Under the pieces are notes generated by a model. That model did not search any database. It was not told the origin of the DNA and saw only the letters and a program-made list of their open reading frames with translations. The translations under genes and the position numbers were made by a program. A stretch of DNA of 64,000 bases from Sarcocystis neurona (Eukaryota; Apicomplexa; Conoidasida; Eucoccidiorida; Sarcocystidae): assembly GCA_000727475.1 (NCBI GenBank), contig KL647295.1, positions 2,130,476 through 2,194,475 on the forward strand. Reading direction: 5' to 3'. This document shows, piece after piece, positions 1-13,000 of this stretch (the first letter of the stretch is position 1; each line of letters starts with the position of its first letter).

Positions 1-2145
1 CCAAAAAGGCTGGATACTGTCTGAGCACAGCTTGTCTTCTACACCCTGTAGCACCACTCCGCGGCACGTACGCGGCTACACATGGATGGCGTCCTACAAG
101 AATACCTACACACAAGCAAACGCAAAGATGTACAAGCACGTGTCACGGACGGCCCCCGCACGTTCTGTCAGGTTCACCGAATTTACATAGAGAGACTGAT
201 GTACGTTTGCATACACATTATACCCTCTGTGAGCAACGGCTGCTCAGGGGCGGTCTAAGGCGCGCAAAGATCCACCACGCAGATACGGTCAACGACGTCC
301 TTCTATCCACAGGCACACGCCCGGCGGTGTCTTCACCGTATCCACCGGATGCAGCAGGTACAGGCGGGCGCGCGAGCCCCTCCCGTGCTAACCCCAAGTG
401 CGGCTCTGTCCTGATACACGTCCAGCCAACAACTGATGCCGCCTACCTCAAGCTTGCGAAGGAGTCACGCAGCAGCACGGACAAATACGCATATAAACAG
501 ATACACAAACAGAGACAGACACACAGAGGGAATCCCTCACGTACGTGTGTGGATATCTATGTATATATGTAAGCTTTATCTGCGACGCTGTCTAATCCAC
601 ATACAAGACGGGCATGCATCAAGGTACCTCAGCAAGCCACGTTTCAGCACGTCAGAAATAGTCCGTCTACAGAGACCCACGCGACTCCCGTACAAAAATA
701 ACGTGTGATACTTCAGACGCCCGCCGCCTTCTTTCTGATGGAAATTTGCAGACCACTTTCAACAGCACGCAGTTGTACTGGAGAAATCGACAACTTTCCG
801 CGCCTGCATCCCACGTGTGCGCTGGTATGCACAAACTCGAAAAAAGCACTTCAGCAGAGGAGTACGTACGCGTACACACACAAATAGATATACGTCTCTA
901 TGTAAACGACAGTGTGTGCGTCCCACGTCTGTGTGCATACATGTGGCAATACACACGGCGTCACCAGACGACGGATTGGTCTTGTCCTCACGCTTACCGT
1001 TAGCGTCTGGTCCTTCGACTCCGCGAATACACCACGCATCGACCCCTCACGCATGGTGGAGAGGTCATTCGCTTCTCCACTTTCTTTCCGCTGCTGCAGC
1101 AGGGCGCGACAGGTATATGATGCACACGTCCGCATTCGATATGCCTCTTCACATCCACGCTTGCGAGCACACGGCCACGCAGAAACTGACGTGAACACGC
1201 GAATACAGAAGACGCAGACATACAGGCGTCTTGGCGTACGTAAAGTTGCTTGGCAATGTGAACAACGCACACACACACAAACAACCGTACAGCCACAGAC
1301 GCACGCACACGTCCAGGCCTGCAGACACAGACCGCGCGAAGACGTGCTGGCCTACACCACAGAGAAGGTCTACGTGAAGGCCAATGCTTCTGCTAATCAA
1401 AGCGCTTCCTGGCCCATATAAACACATAAAAAATACTGAGACGGAGACAATCCCATTCGAAGTTTGGTGTCCACATGCTCATATACAGCTATTCATCCAG
1501 AGGCACCCATACGACACGTATAGTCACAGACACGTGCAAGCAGGCGTGCTCTCGTAGAAAATCAGGCCCGCCCCTGCTTTTCAACACACACACGTGCACA
1601 TCGTGCGTACACACACACGAACGTAAAAGTAGAGTTACGTACGTACGCATGCGTATGTGTGTCAAAGTACGATAAAACGAAACTCACCTGTGAAGCAGCA
1701 GACGTGCTCGTACTTGGCCCTACGGTGACTCCACCATGGGGGACCTGGCCACTTCTTTGTTGTTTCTTCACCAGTCTCGCGTGGTGATACGCGTGGTACT
1801 GCAGAGCCAACACAGGCGCAGTAGTCGCAACGGCAGTAGAAGAACAGTGAAATGGACTGAGCCGTCGGGATGGCAACAAACTGCCCCCCTTTTCCACCCT
1901 ACTCCCTAGGAACAGCCGCGGATGCATCGGTAGATATTGGGAGAACGCGCAATATCGCAGGAGAATGCGCCCGTTCACTCGCTCTCCTCGATTGTCGCTC
2001 TGTGTGTGTGTGTGTGTGCGACTGAATTTCCACGTCTTCTCTTCACATACAGCTATATATTTGTGTCTAAATCTTCATCATCTGAGCAGTCCTTCACCGA
2101 AGCCTCGGGCACAGGGAGCTTCCACTACGAAAACGCACGGAGATA
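1..2145. other. No supported gene; intergenic or intronic
   Basis: I see no conserved motif here. The stretch is rich in ACAC, TACGTACG and TGTG tracts typical of the introns and spacers in this window, with a (TG) run at about 2000-2018. A minus-strand reading frame at 1562-1978 ends at a plausible GT donor (CACAG then GTGAG near 1688) and could be an exon, but nothing identifies it. Short open frames near 200-570 on both strands are indistinguishable from chance. Confidence 0.5.
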
Positions 2146-5100
2146 TCACAGGTAGCGCAGACAACTGTAGTGTAGAGCAAGACAGACATCTACACGGCAA
2201 CACACCAGCGTGTAGTTATCAAGACGACCGTGCGACATGTGAGGCTGAGTCGAGAAAAGTGTAGAGAAGTACTCCTGAAACTCAGAACCCTGTTGCACTG
2301 AGAGTGTCCTTTCGCGGCTGCTGCTGCCGTTTCTGCTGTCGAGTTCGGCAAGTACACACACACGTCGCCACTGCGACAGGCTGGAAGCGAAAAACTGCGC
2401 TCAATCCTGGCGCACCTGCTGCAGACACATCACAGGACGTGCTGCTGCAGCCTGCGGCTGCTAGCGGCGGTAGTGATTCTGTGAACAAAGAAGTGTTTCA
2501 CTAGGTTGCAGAGCTAGTTCGACAGTGTCCCGGTAAACACGCGTATATATGTGTGTGTCCGGAGCGGACAACTGCTGCTATCACCGTTACGTACAGAGCC
2601 TCGACGGCGTCTACAAGCAAACGGCTGTATGTGTCGAGAGCCGCGAAGGCTGCATGCTGCGGCAAATGTGGTTCTGCTGCTGCTGCTCGTCCCGAATCAC
2701 CTTCTTCCTGTGTCAGGTAAAGTGCTGCTGCCCCCGCTGTTGCAAACGCTGCAGCCACCGGCTGTTCATGTCACTCAGTTGCAAGTGCTCCCGTTGTCCT
2801 GCTGCTGCTTTACCAGACGACCTTCTGCTGTCGCAGCAGAAGTGGACAGCCGGTGCTGTAGCGCAACACCAGGACTGTCCCTCCTCCCCTGCTGCAACCC
2901 CAAAGACGGCAACTCGCGAAAATGGTTGAGCAGTTGTTGCTGCTGTCGTCGCTGTGATACTGCGGCTGCGGACCCACTACTTCTGCTGCTGTCGCTGCAG
3001 TGGGGCTGCTGACGCGGTTGCACAAGTGCTGCTGCAGCGCAGCCACGGACCTGCTGAATGATATCTGCGAACGCCTCTTTGTCGATTTCTCCGTCGCGGT
3101 CCAAGTCGTAATTTCGAAAGACTGCACCAGTTGCAGCGGTTCCCACAGCACATTAACAAACGAAGAGAAACGTTTGTACGGGGCCGCCTGCTCTGCAGTT
3201 ACGCGCGTCAACCGGGAACGAAAGTCACTCTGTCCACACACACGCAGGCAGCTACACACAAGACGCTAAAGCTCGTATATTCGCACGTACGGTGTAGAGG
3301 ACGCATGCACACACAGACGTATATAGAGAACGAGGAAAAGAAAGAAAAAGCTTCAAGCCTGGACGCTGAATGACGCACTTTTGCGCACGACATCGAGACA
3401 CGAATACAGCTAACAGCTGTGTGCTGCGGACGCACCTACGCGCCTTCGAGTTGACGATCGGGTACTACACCGGGGGCATCTACTCTTTCACAGTGAACGC
3501 ATAAAGTAAACAAGACACTCCGTCTATCTCTCTATACATACACACACACCCACACACACACTTGCACGTACGTGAGATCTCTATGCTACACACATGCACA
3601 TACACATATGTACGTACGGAGTGTGCCAGGTACGTCGTAGACTCCCGTTGTGCGTCACAGATACAGGAGCACGTGTACGCTGATAATCTCAAGACATGGA
3701 TGATATCTTCCGTGCGTAACATGTACAGAGACGTATACGAATACGCATCCGGTGTCCCCGCACGCCACTACTACAAAGAGACAGCGTGTCGTTCGACGAT
3801 GCGGCAGCCCCGGCGAAACCTGTGGGCCGGAGGGCAGGCAATTCATTTTCACTGCAGAAAGACACCCGCCTTCTGACCCAGACGCAAGGCCACGCTCGTG
3901 CAGGTGCTGCGTATATCAGGTACACACATACGCACACGCCCGCCTACATGGTTTCAGCTATTACGTCGCCACGGGACGCACGTATATATACCCTCACAGA
4001 CTCACTTGCTTCTTGACACGCACACACACACACGCACACACACACACACGGATATATATACATATATATATATACATACACAGACGTGCGAGTCAGTTTC
4101 CAGTCGTACAGGCTACGTACACTCGTGTATACATACATATGTGGTTACTTTCGATGTGACGCAGGTGGCTGACAGATCACCGCATGCAGGCCCGTAGAAA
4201 ACAAACGGAGAAAATCTCGCTCTCGTAAACGCGCAGATCGAGACGTATCCGTACCCCCGCTCACGCCTGCACGTGTCAGGCCACACACCTGCATTCGTGC
4301 GCAGATGCGAACCCACCAAATAGACGATCGTATTAAAATACCCACTTCTTCTTCCATACGCACACACGACATACATGTATAGATGCGTATCCATCCATAT
4401 ATATATATATGCGTACCCGTGCGTGGATCTATACGTAGCTGTACCGCTCCGTGTGTGTAGCGCTATACCTTATACACACACGTCAATATATATAGAGATA
4501 GGCGCACCACCGCCAAGTAAATTTACCTGCAGAGTACCAGGCCTTGTCAGGAACAGGGCAAACTGGGTGCAGGCGCTTGAGAGCGAATTCCAGCCCCTGC
4601 AACACAGAAACAGCAACTCACATCCACACAGAGGAGCACTCAGGCTGAACGTATGTCGTGGGCGTCTCGCTTGTGTACTTCCACAAATACACCCACATAC
4701 ACGCAGACAAAGGCAGAATGACTCGGCCACACGTACGCGTGTTAAGTTCACGTAATAACGTCAGTTTTCACGCACGTAGTTACGTATACACACACACGTA
4801 CGTGCACCTGTACAGACGTATTCGCACCGAATCAGGAGCAGAACGCCCGTCTTAAGAGAAGAGTCGCCGACATTGTCGTTCGCTGTGTTGTGGCCGCTGC
4901 TTTCCGTCAACCCAGCTGCTGCTGCTGCTACAGACCCACGACGCTGCTGCTGGTCGTGTCGAGTGTCGCTGCTCGCATAGAGACTGTCTCTTCTGCTAAC
5001 GAGGACCGCCGGCAAAAAGACGCCTTGGCGTGCGCCGCGCTCTTTGCAGCAGGCAGGCACGCCCCTGCTGCGCACACGCCTACGCACACCAGTGTCCTAA

Positions 5101-6576
5101 CGCAGCGTGGGAAAACTAGAGTCTGTAGCAGCGCTTGAGCCTCACAAACTGGGAAACTCGTGTCCCACACGTGCGAAGGCAACTGCAGCCCAGGCGAGTC
5201 AGGGGGACACCAGCAGGGCTGCTGCCTACGCCAGTGACGACACCGGTCCCTCATGAGAAGAACAGGAGGCGTCGGACGCCAGCCGAGTCAGCTGCTGTGT
5301 TGCACAGAGGGAGGACATGACGTGCAAACAGCAGCACGATCCAGGAGACGCGCCGCCGCACGTAGCCAGCCGTGCCAGCGCCTGTCTCTCTACAGACATG
5401 TACGAAAGCACACTCCTACACCGACACCGGCAACCACTTGCTGTGGTACATGAATAGCGATCGACAGCAGTGCCCCGTACAACCCTGCAAGAAGCACCAT
5501 GACGGAGAAGAAGGCGCACACCTGCAGACGCTCAATGGCGGAAGCGTGGTGGACCCAGGAGGAAGCGCAAGACGACGGTGCTCAAGCAGTGGACTCTCTA
5601 TTCGTAGAAGTGAACAGAGAGCAACGACGAGGTGCGTGCCGAGCATTAAGACGTTGCTACAGAAGTGAACAAGCGGAGAAGCGAATGATAGAAATACGTG
5701 AAATGTGGACCGACGGCTGTTTCTGCTGCTGTTGTCCTCGGACGATCACGACCAGCCTACACTCGCAGAAACTGCTGCTGCTGTTGCTTCACCAGTCCAG
5801 CCCCGTACGCGCACTCGGCGTTGAGATCTGCTGGGTCCCCCTCGCACTTCACCACGTCCCAAAACTGACACCCACAGGTAGGATGAAACCTAGTACAGAA
5901 ATCGTTACGTATAACAATATACATATATATATATATATACGTATACGTATGAAAGTGTATAGACAGGTAGTGCGTATCAAGGCATATGTCTGTGTGCCTT
6001 CGTGTGCGTAAATCGAGTCGTCCAGCCGTGGCGGTTGCCCAAGTGGCAGCGTGTGTACACACAGGGAGAGTCCAATATATACATATGTGTGTGTAGGTAC
6101 ACGCCAACACACACGCACACACGCGTACATACAGAGAGACGGGTGCACTTCGGTGTACGTACAGTCGATGCCTGCATGAGATTGATCGTAGGTCTGCCGT
6201 TGGAAACAGAGTTGAAGGCCTTTTCAGTGAGACGCTGAATCATCTCGCTGTCTCCTTCAAAAGGGTCAGCAATACGTAACTTTCCCTCTGCGCCTGCAGC
6301 GCTGCCGCCGGTGCTGGCTGCGCTGCTGCTGGTCGCGCAGCTCCTCGCTGACAGAGCCCTGCTCGCCGTCATCGCAGCTGAACGCCCATCACCAGTTGAG
6401 CCGGCTGCCCCCGCTGCCGAAACTGCGTCTGGTGTGCTGCCGCCACTGCCGCTGCCGCGGTTGGTTCTGCTCTGCTGCAGGGCACCGTACGCGTGCGACC
6501 CAGGTACTGCGCCCCGCCCCGCGCCTCCCCCTCCCGGCCGGCGCTCACGCTTCTTCGCAGGAGCCGAAGCGCTCAT
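2146..6576 (-). CDS. EF-hand domain-containing protein, multi-exon
   Basis: This is a calcium-binding EF-hand protein of unknown specific role. I read five exons on the minus strand: 6163-6576 (start ATG at 6576), 5763-5864, 4527-4596, 3051-3121 and, tentatively, the terminal exon 2146-2370. All junctions use GT-AG and the phases agree (0, 0, 1, 0). The model gives about 293 residues. The N-terminal 100 residues are low-complexity Gly/Ala/Ser-rich, followed by a more ordinary region ending in INLMQAST. Exons 3 and 4 join to WYSAVFRNYDLDRDGEID, a canonical EF loop with Asp at positions 1, 3 and 5, Gly at 6 and Ile at 8; the position-12 residue is Glu before AFADII. Other EF-hands, if present, are degenerate. 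The motif FRNYD before the loop resembles RasGRP-type EF-hands, but no RasGEF domain is visible. The last exon is the weakest part. Introns of 298 to 1405 bases contain CA, TA and CAG-type repeats. Confidence 0.62.
4018..4082. repeat. CA/TA microsatellite in EF-hand gene intron
   Basis: A (CA)n run passes directly into a (TA)n run. It lies inside the 3122-4526 intron of the EF-hand gene. A similar TA run is at about 5923-5946 in the same gene's 298-base first intron. Confidence 0.9.
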
Positions 6577-7286
6577 CCTACGGGCGAAGCAACTCTACGC
6601 CTTCTGTCAGGCACTTGGGCTCCTGCTGCCTCCCCCCGTCTCCGCCACGGAAAACGCGAAGAGGACGAAAAACACGACCACGCCGCAGAAGAAGCGCAAC
6701 CAGAGCAACACGAAGAAGCAAAAAAGGAGACAACACAGGAAGCCAGAGAAGACGAAGGAGACGAGAAGCGTGGAAGAAGCAGTCAGCTTCCCCTGCCCAG
6801 CCCGCACGACAACCCTAGCGAGACCCACCGCGACTCCTGTCGCTAACACCGATTCGGCTGCTGCTGCTGCTTCGGAGAAAGCTCCTCAGATCACGCCGCT
6901 GCTGCTACTCAGCCCCACTACGCTCGCGCGTTGCTGCTGCGTAGACCCTTCGCAAACGGCTCCTCCGGCTACAGGGGGCGCGCACACGCGGCCGGCTGCC
7001 GCCCAGAGCAACCGCTGCTGCCGCTAAAAAAACCGCTGCTTCTGCTGCGCAGAGCAGACGTTGGTTGCCCCTGCTTCTTAGGGCAACCACTGCTGCTGCT
7101 GTTGCTGCTCAGACCTCGTACATGCAACTGCTGCAGCGGACATATTGCTGGTGCCGCAGGCGAGTCCCACTCGGAGGTCCCGTTGCTGGTCCGCAGATCA
7201 AACAAGCTGCTGTACGCCGTGCTGATGCGGGGCCCAAGTGTTCTGCAGCCCCTCCTCACATGCGCACTTGCTGTTGCTGTGCGCCG
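6577..7286. other. Low-complexity stretch upstream of the EF-hand gene
   Basis: This lies immediately upstream of the EF-hand gene start. Positions about 6650-6780 are purine-rich on the plus strand (GAAGAAG-type), so plus-strand frames read as Lys/Glu-rich or Arg/Thr-rich sequence and the minus strand is a long pyrimidine tract. A 238-codon plus frame starts at 6311 but overlaps the well supported first EF-hand exon in antisense. From 6900 on, CTG/TGC runs dominate. I cannot choose a coding strand. Confidence 0.4.
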
Positions 7287-7814
7287 CTACGTGCACCTTT
7301 CCTTTAATGGAGACAGCTCCGTACTGCCTTCTAGCGGTTTCTGGCCAGCTGCCTCTTTCGTGTTGCACTTGTCGCTGCTGCTGCCCAGGCGAGCAGTTCC
7401 TGTTCGCAGCGTGCACCCGCATTCTCTGCTTCGTCGCTTCTGCTGCACGCGCGCAGCTGCTGCTGCAGCAGCCACGCCCAAAAAACTCGCTCGTGATGCT
7501 CCTACCACGTCTGCTGGGCTTCCTGCCCGCTCCCTTGCTGTTGCTGCTGCGCCCGCCGCCGTCCTTAATTCCCCCCCTGCTGCTGCTAGCTCCGCTGCTG
7601 ATTCATCACCTGCTGGCTCAGCCGGCTCTGGCATTGGTGATGCCGGTTCTTGCTTCAGCCCATTATGGGTCAGTGCTGCAGCAGCGAGCTGACTGCTTCC
7701 TTCACACTGCTCTTTCGGTAGTCTGCTATCGATGCTCTTCGTCTGCAGGCTTCTCGTTGCAGTGAGGTAGCCGCGGACTTCTTGACGTGCCGCTCGAGCT
7801 TCCCCTTCTCCCAT
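7287..7814 (-). CDS. Hypothetical Ala/Glu-rich protein (tentative)
   Basis: A 175-codon frame opens with ATG at 7814 and ends at 7287. The product would be rich in Ala, Glu, Ser and Arg, with an acidic Pro-rich part in the middle and a poly-Ala run near residue 115. No domain is recognisable and no signal peptide or membrane segment is visible. A second minus-strand frame (7670-7855) overlaps it and looks equally protein-like, so the true frame or exon pattern is unclear. CTG/GCA-type repeats lower the stop-codon density in this stretch, which makes long frames less meaningful than usual. I do not recognise a family. Confidence 0.3.
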   Translation of the reverse strand: MGEGEARAARQEVRGYLTATRSLQTKSIDSRLPKEQCEGSSQLAAAALTHNGLKQEPASPMPEPAEPAGDESAAELAAAGGELRTAAGAAATARERAGSPADVVGASRASFLGVAAAAAAARVQQKRRSRECGCTLRTGTARLGSSSDKCNTKEAAGQKPLEGSTELSPLKERCT

Positions 7815-9103
7815 GCCTCGAACCCTGTCGCTGCTGAGGCAGCTTCCTCTCTCACTTGCGCCGTCCCTGCCGCTGCTGCCGTTGCCGCTCCCTTGTCGCT
7901 CTTCCTGCTTGTGCTGCTCCTACTGCGTTATTAGCGTTGCGTCCTGAAGAGACTCTGCCGTCACTGCTGCGGCACTTCTTCCTGCAAAGAGATGTAGGGA
8001 TGACTGCAGCTGCGCGTCTACCAGGGCGAACGCGCGCTGCCTGCAGCTACTGCGACAGAAACTTCTTCAACTACACTTCGGCAGCTCTGACTGCTGCGAA
8101 TCGATATGTCTTCATTCGTACTTGACCTCTTCCCCGGACGGCGACAAGGCGCAGACACACGTATACAACAATATATACGTGCGTTTACATACACTAAAAT
8201 GGAAAACATGCCGGTGTGTAGACCCGTATGCACGCCTACATGGGTGAGGACACGCGTACAATTACACGTTCACATACATAAAACAAAAAAGTAGAACACG
8301 GAGATGTTTACATCCTTTCCACAGTTCCCACTACAGCCACCCTACGGACGCTTCAACGACAGTGGTGACTGGTATGAATACGAACGGAAGGAAAAGCATA
8401 CAGGTGGGTGTACGCATGCATCTGCACTACCGGAACTACTCCTGCTACGACTACTACTACTACTTATACTGCAGCTACTACTACTCCTACTACTACGGAA
8501 TGACCTTCTACTACAATCACGGTTGCTGGCCTTGCCAGTTAAAGAAAGACGGTTACAACAACTGCTGTGTTGCTGCTGGTACAGCTCTTAGCTGCTTTAA
8601 ATTGCGCTACGAGTAACTGCTTTGTGGTGGAGAGGCACCACCCCTGCGGCTCTTGGCCGCGGCTGTGAGACCGGGTGCTGTCTACAGAGGACGAGACTGC
8701 ACGGTTGTCGCCGCTGTTACTGCCGCGGCACTCGCCGCTACGCACGCTGCACTAAACCGAAGCTGCTGGGGCTTCTTCTTTCGTCGCTACTGACTTTGTC
8801 CTACTCATTCTTGTTACCGCTACAGCGGTGCAGCTTTCGTGGTCTCTGCATCCGGTGCTGAAACTGCCGCGTCCGCTGCTCCTTCTGGTGTTGCCGCGTA
8901 GACCGCAAAAAAGATGTGCTAAAGCTGCAACCCGTGCGGCTGCTGCTCCATTTCTTGGGCAATACCAAGCGGAGCGGTAGCCCGTTAATTCGTGTAGACG
9001 AAGGGCTACCCACGTACTCGTATATATATCCAACACAAATAACGCGGAAACCACGCGCGGTGGTCCAAATAGCACGGGAGAGCCGCTGCTGCTGCCGCTA
9101 CTG
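7815..9103. other. Repeat-rich stretch without a supported gene
   Basis: The stretch holds short CTG/GCT runs and, at about 8440-8510, an interrupted (CTA)n array reading Tyr or Leu-rich in any frame. Two minus-strand frames (8801-9013 and 8752-9339) overlap each other. Nothing conserved was found on either strand. Confidence 0.4.
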
Positions 9104-10070
9104 CTAGGAAATTGAAGACGCGGTAGCGGTGCACTCCGTGTGGGTCCACTGAAAAAAAAAGACGAGAAGAGTGCTTGAAAGAAAACGGGGTGAAGCAGGT
9201 TTGACGAAAGAAGAGCTGGTGACACAAAGTTACACAAGGAACAACACATGCAACCCTTACCACGGCTGGCACCCCGCTGTCGCTGCTCGTGTCGTTGCTG
9301 CTTTGCCAGTGCCGCCCTCGCAGCGCCGCCTTCCGCCACAGCTCCCCGACGGCACCCTCGGCAGCACCCTTGCTGCTAGTAGCTCGATCCCCGGTGTCAA
9401 GGACAGCAGCAACAGCAACGAGCGCCCCAGCATCGGAAGCAGAAGAGGCATATATTACGCGTAGGACGACCGGAAGTAGCGGAGCCCGTCCTCCTCGCCG
9501 CTGCTTCTGCCGGGAGTGCGGGCGCTTGTAACAGACGCTGTGCCGAGGTAGTGCAACATCGCGGCAGCCCAGCCAGCCAACCGGCATCTAACAGCTGAGC
9601 AGTAGCGACCCTGCCCTCCTCCCCACGTACGATAATGCGCTACAAGGGTGAAAGAAACGCTCCTCCCGTGTATAGCCGGCATTCAACTGGACCAGAAGCC
9701 TGCCGCGGTAGCGAAATGAGATGAACCCGCGCAAGAACCAACAACACACCTTCTGCCTACGGCACCGCAGCGGCAGCAGAAGCCACGTAGACCAGCGTTG
9801 GCGCAAGAACAACTTAGCAGGGACCTCGTCAGAAGTCCCGTAGGACACGGCAGGGGGTGGCCGCAGAGCCGTACCGGGCACGCGATCACACTCGAGACCC
9901 GAAGCCGCTCTCCGAGGAGAGCCACCACGTGCGGCGACAGCGGCTGCCTTGGCGGCGTTATCCGGCTTTCCACACTTTGCTTTGAAAATGTGGCATCAGA
10001 GGACGCCACACGGGCTGCTCCAGTTGCCCCCGCATCTCCTTCAGATGAATCCTTCCCGCCTAAGGTGACC
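9104..10070 (-). CDS. Possible multi-exon gene, unknown product (tentative)
   Basis: On the minus strand I can chain five open segments with consistent phase: 9750-10070, 9644-9699, 9459-9594, 9261-9372 and 9104-9148, the last ending in TAG at 9104. The best splice signals are a GTAAGG donor at 9261 and an acceptor after a strong pyrimidine tract at 9149. Two of the implied introns are only about 50 bases, much shorter than the introns of the recognised genes here, so parts of this chain may be wrong. The product would be Ser/Ala/Arg-rich with no recognisable domain. An ATG at 10719 with a donor at 10661 could supply a first exon in phase. Confidence 0.22.
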
Positions 10071-13000
10071 CTGAGAGCACGGACCGCAAGAGGGGATCGG
10101 TCTGTCTAACCAGTACCGCCATGAGCAACTTTCGTAAGCAGCTCGTGTCTCATTGGGCATCCGTCCCCGCAAATATACAAACAGAGAGTACGCAAATGAA
10201 TACGTCCATCGATAGATACATACATACAGGTGCATGGAGTTGGGAAAAAGTATCACAGGCTACCTTTTTTTTAGCGGGCGGACTTTCGTTTCAGGGGAGG
10301 TGGTCCCTTCACGTTCTGTGCAAGCCGGAAACGAAGGGGGAAGTGGCTGTCTACATGTCCTGAGGCACGAAAAGCTCCACAAAAATATGCAGACGCAGGC
10401 GTAAGTAAGTGCTGGGGAGTAGGAGAGTTTGCCGGTGCCTAAGGGCCTGCCGCCACCGGGACAGCTCCGTTGCATCCTGACGGACCCTAACGTCATTCCA
10501 TTGACGTACGAAAGCGCAGCACGACGCCGCCCACCTGCACGGCGGCACCTCTGGAAAGCGATGCACATTTTTATCTCACGAATGTCCCTTTTCTAAGGTG
10601 CGTCCCGAGCGACAGGCGCGGGGTCATCTCCCGACCGTTGCGCCGCTTCTAGAAAGTTACGAAGATACGCGCGACTGCAGCCACCCAATACCGTACGACG
10701 CGTTTCTGCTGCCTTCCATCTCTGGCGATCTGGCAGCTCTTTTATTGCATTGCTTGCCTGTAGGGCTAGCATACGAATGAGAACACATATCCGCCGGAGA
10801 CTAGCACACTGCGGCTTGCATACGCAGAGGTTTACATCGCCCACGTACTCGAACCGACAGAGAGTACGCGGGTCACGAGCGTATCTGCCTCGTATGACTT
10901 GGTCGTTTCAGCAGGAGACACACACCGCGCACCTACCCCTTTTTACGAGGTTGTACGTAGTAGAATCGAACAACTTCTCCAAAAAAGGCAGTAACCCCCA
11001 GGGCAGACTGTGAGCGGTGACCCGTTGATGTGTTGGAAGGGCGCGTTTTTTCTGCGTATGTCTACCGTTTGTCCGAGCGACAGGGTTTCGGCTGCAGTAA
11101 CGCCTGCGCTCGTAGTACCTGTTGGCACACTCGAACCTCCTAGGGAGACAGTTTGTGGGTGCCCTCAGACACAGACAGGCGCGGTCACAATGATGCCCAG
11201 TTGTTCGTTCCTCTCTCTTGTCTGCGTGTGTACCTAACACGTAGCCGCCGGAAAATCTTACGTGTTTGCGCATGACGCAGATGTGTATGATCGTTCGGAC
11301 ACATCACAGATATTCTCTCTTCAAGGCCAGGTGCGCCCGCACGACACTAATTCATTTATATGTACGCATGTATACAACTGTGTCTCCGTGTACTTGTGTA
11401 CATGTCATATATACATAATTTTGATATATAGGGTCGCCGGACACGCGCAGTAGAGCGTCGCGTCCGTGTGACCAGCCCGGAGCGGTGCAGGGTGTTTCAC
11501 GGAGAGGGCTTCTTCTATCCGCCATAGTGGCAGACAGCTTGATTTATACGGTGCTGTAGGACCTCTTTCAGCGTATTATCGGAAGTCTTCCCCTCCATGT
11601 AGCGTAACTGACATTACAAAAGAAATAAAGCCCGTCTAGTCGTCTCCATGCTGCCCAAAAAACAATTGCCCAGTCGCAGCCAGCACAAAGCCAGGTTGTG
11701 GTGCCTCGGGGACGCAGGGTCTGCAAGTGCGGAGGAAGAAAATATCCCCGCCTACAGTATCTCCTTTGTAGGGAGTTACAATGAATTATGCACAAGTCTC
11801 CACCAGCGTAGTGACTTGACAGCGGGCTACACTCGTCAATACGCCTATACCGTCGTGCTTCGACGGAGCGTGGGTATACGAGTGTTTGTCCGCAGAGTGT
11901 AGGGGTTTTGTGCCCATGCAGCGTACTACTGTACCCGGGTCAACGAGTAACAGCTTCCTGGTTGCCTTCTACCTCCGTGTAGGTCGACGTAATGCACACA
12001 CAGCGATACCTGGGTGACTGATAAACATGGGTGTACGCATATCTCCGTGTAGGTCGACTTAGTGCACACACAGCGATACCTGGGTGACTGATAAACATGG
12101 GTGTACGCATATCCCTAATAGTTACTAAGGGGCCGTGCGAAAGGCGAAAAAAGTGACTTTAGTGCACACATCGTGAGCTGTTCAACAGAGATGGCTTGTT
12201 CTGCCTACCTTGAGAAAAATCGTAGACCTCAATGTAGAAACTGAACATGTATATCCCAACTACGGAAAAAGATATGCGCCTCTAACTCTGTTCTGCCCTG
12301 CGGTGTGTGCGCCCCTTTACGCACCATCTGTTCGTGGTGAGTGCGCTGCCTTTACATACATATATATATATATATACACGTGTAAGTACACACAGATGCG
12401 TGTTTCATCTCCGTGCCAGTGTCAGCAGAGAAAGCCCGACGGAAGAGCTGCTCCGGCTGAATCCACTAATCTACATGTTTGTTTCTCCAACGAGGTGGCC
12501 GCACGGGATTGCGCGAATCCACGGCAGGCGTCGTGGTCAACACTCGTATTGTTTGAATGCCGCGTGTTACTATTTTGGAATTCTAGAGTGAAACGCAGCA
12601 GGCGCCGGTGCAGTCCGTACTCGATGGCCCCTATTAGGATCCTCAGATGGTATGCAAACGAACGGCACATGGCCAACTGGCGAAGCACGACACACAAAGA
12701 AATGCACCCCTGGAGATGGATACTTACGAGGGAGCGTCACGGTATTTACAATGTGGGGGTCTGTTATCACGCCTTAGTCTCTACCGCACGCAGAGGCCTC
12801 CGTTCGAAATACATCAAGCGTGGTAATTCGTAGTCTGTAGTGATATAACCACGACACGGATGGGCGCATCTCGTCCAGCGATACCCGAGATCTGATGCAC
12901 TTGTCATGAGAAGACCACCTGGTATCTGTATGAATACACATACACATATATAAGACCATCCGGCATCTGTATGGAAACATATACACATATGTGCGTACAT

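Noticed and set aside
3562..3937. Protein-like frames on both strands
   Set aside because: They lie in the intron between two EF-hand exons whose phases join directly, so no extra exon is needed.
12210..12833. 207-codon plus-strand frame
   Set aside because: Runs through a TATATA/TACACG microsatellite and has no conserved motif.
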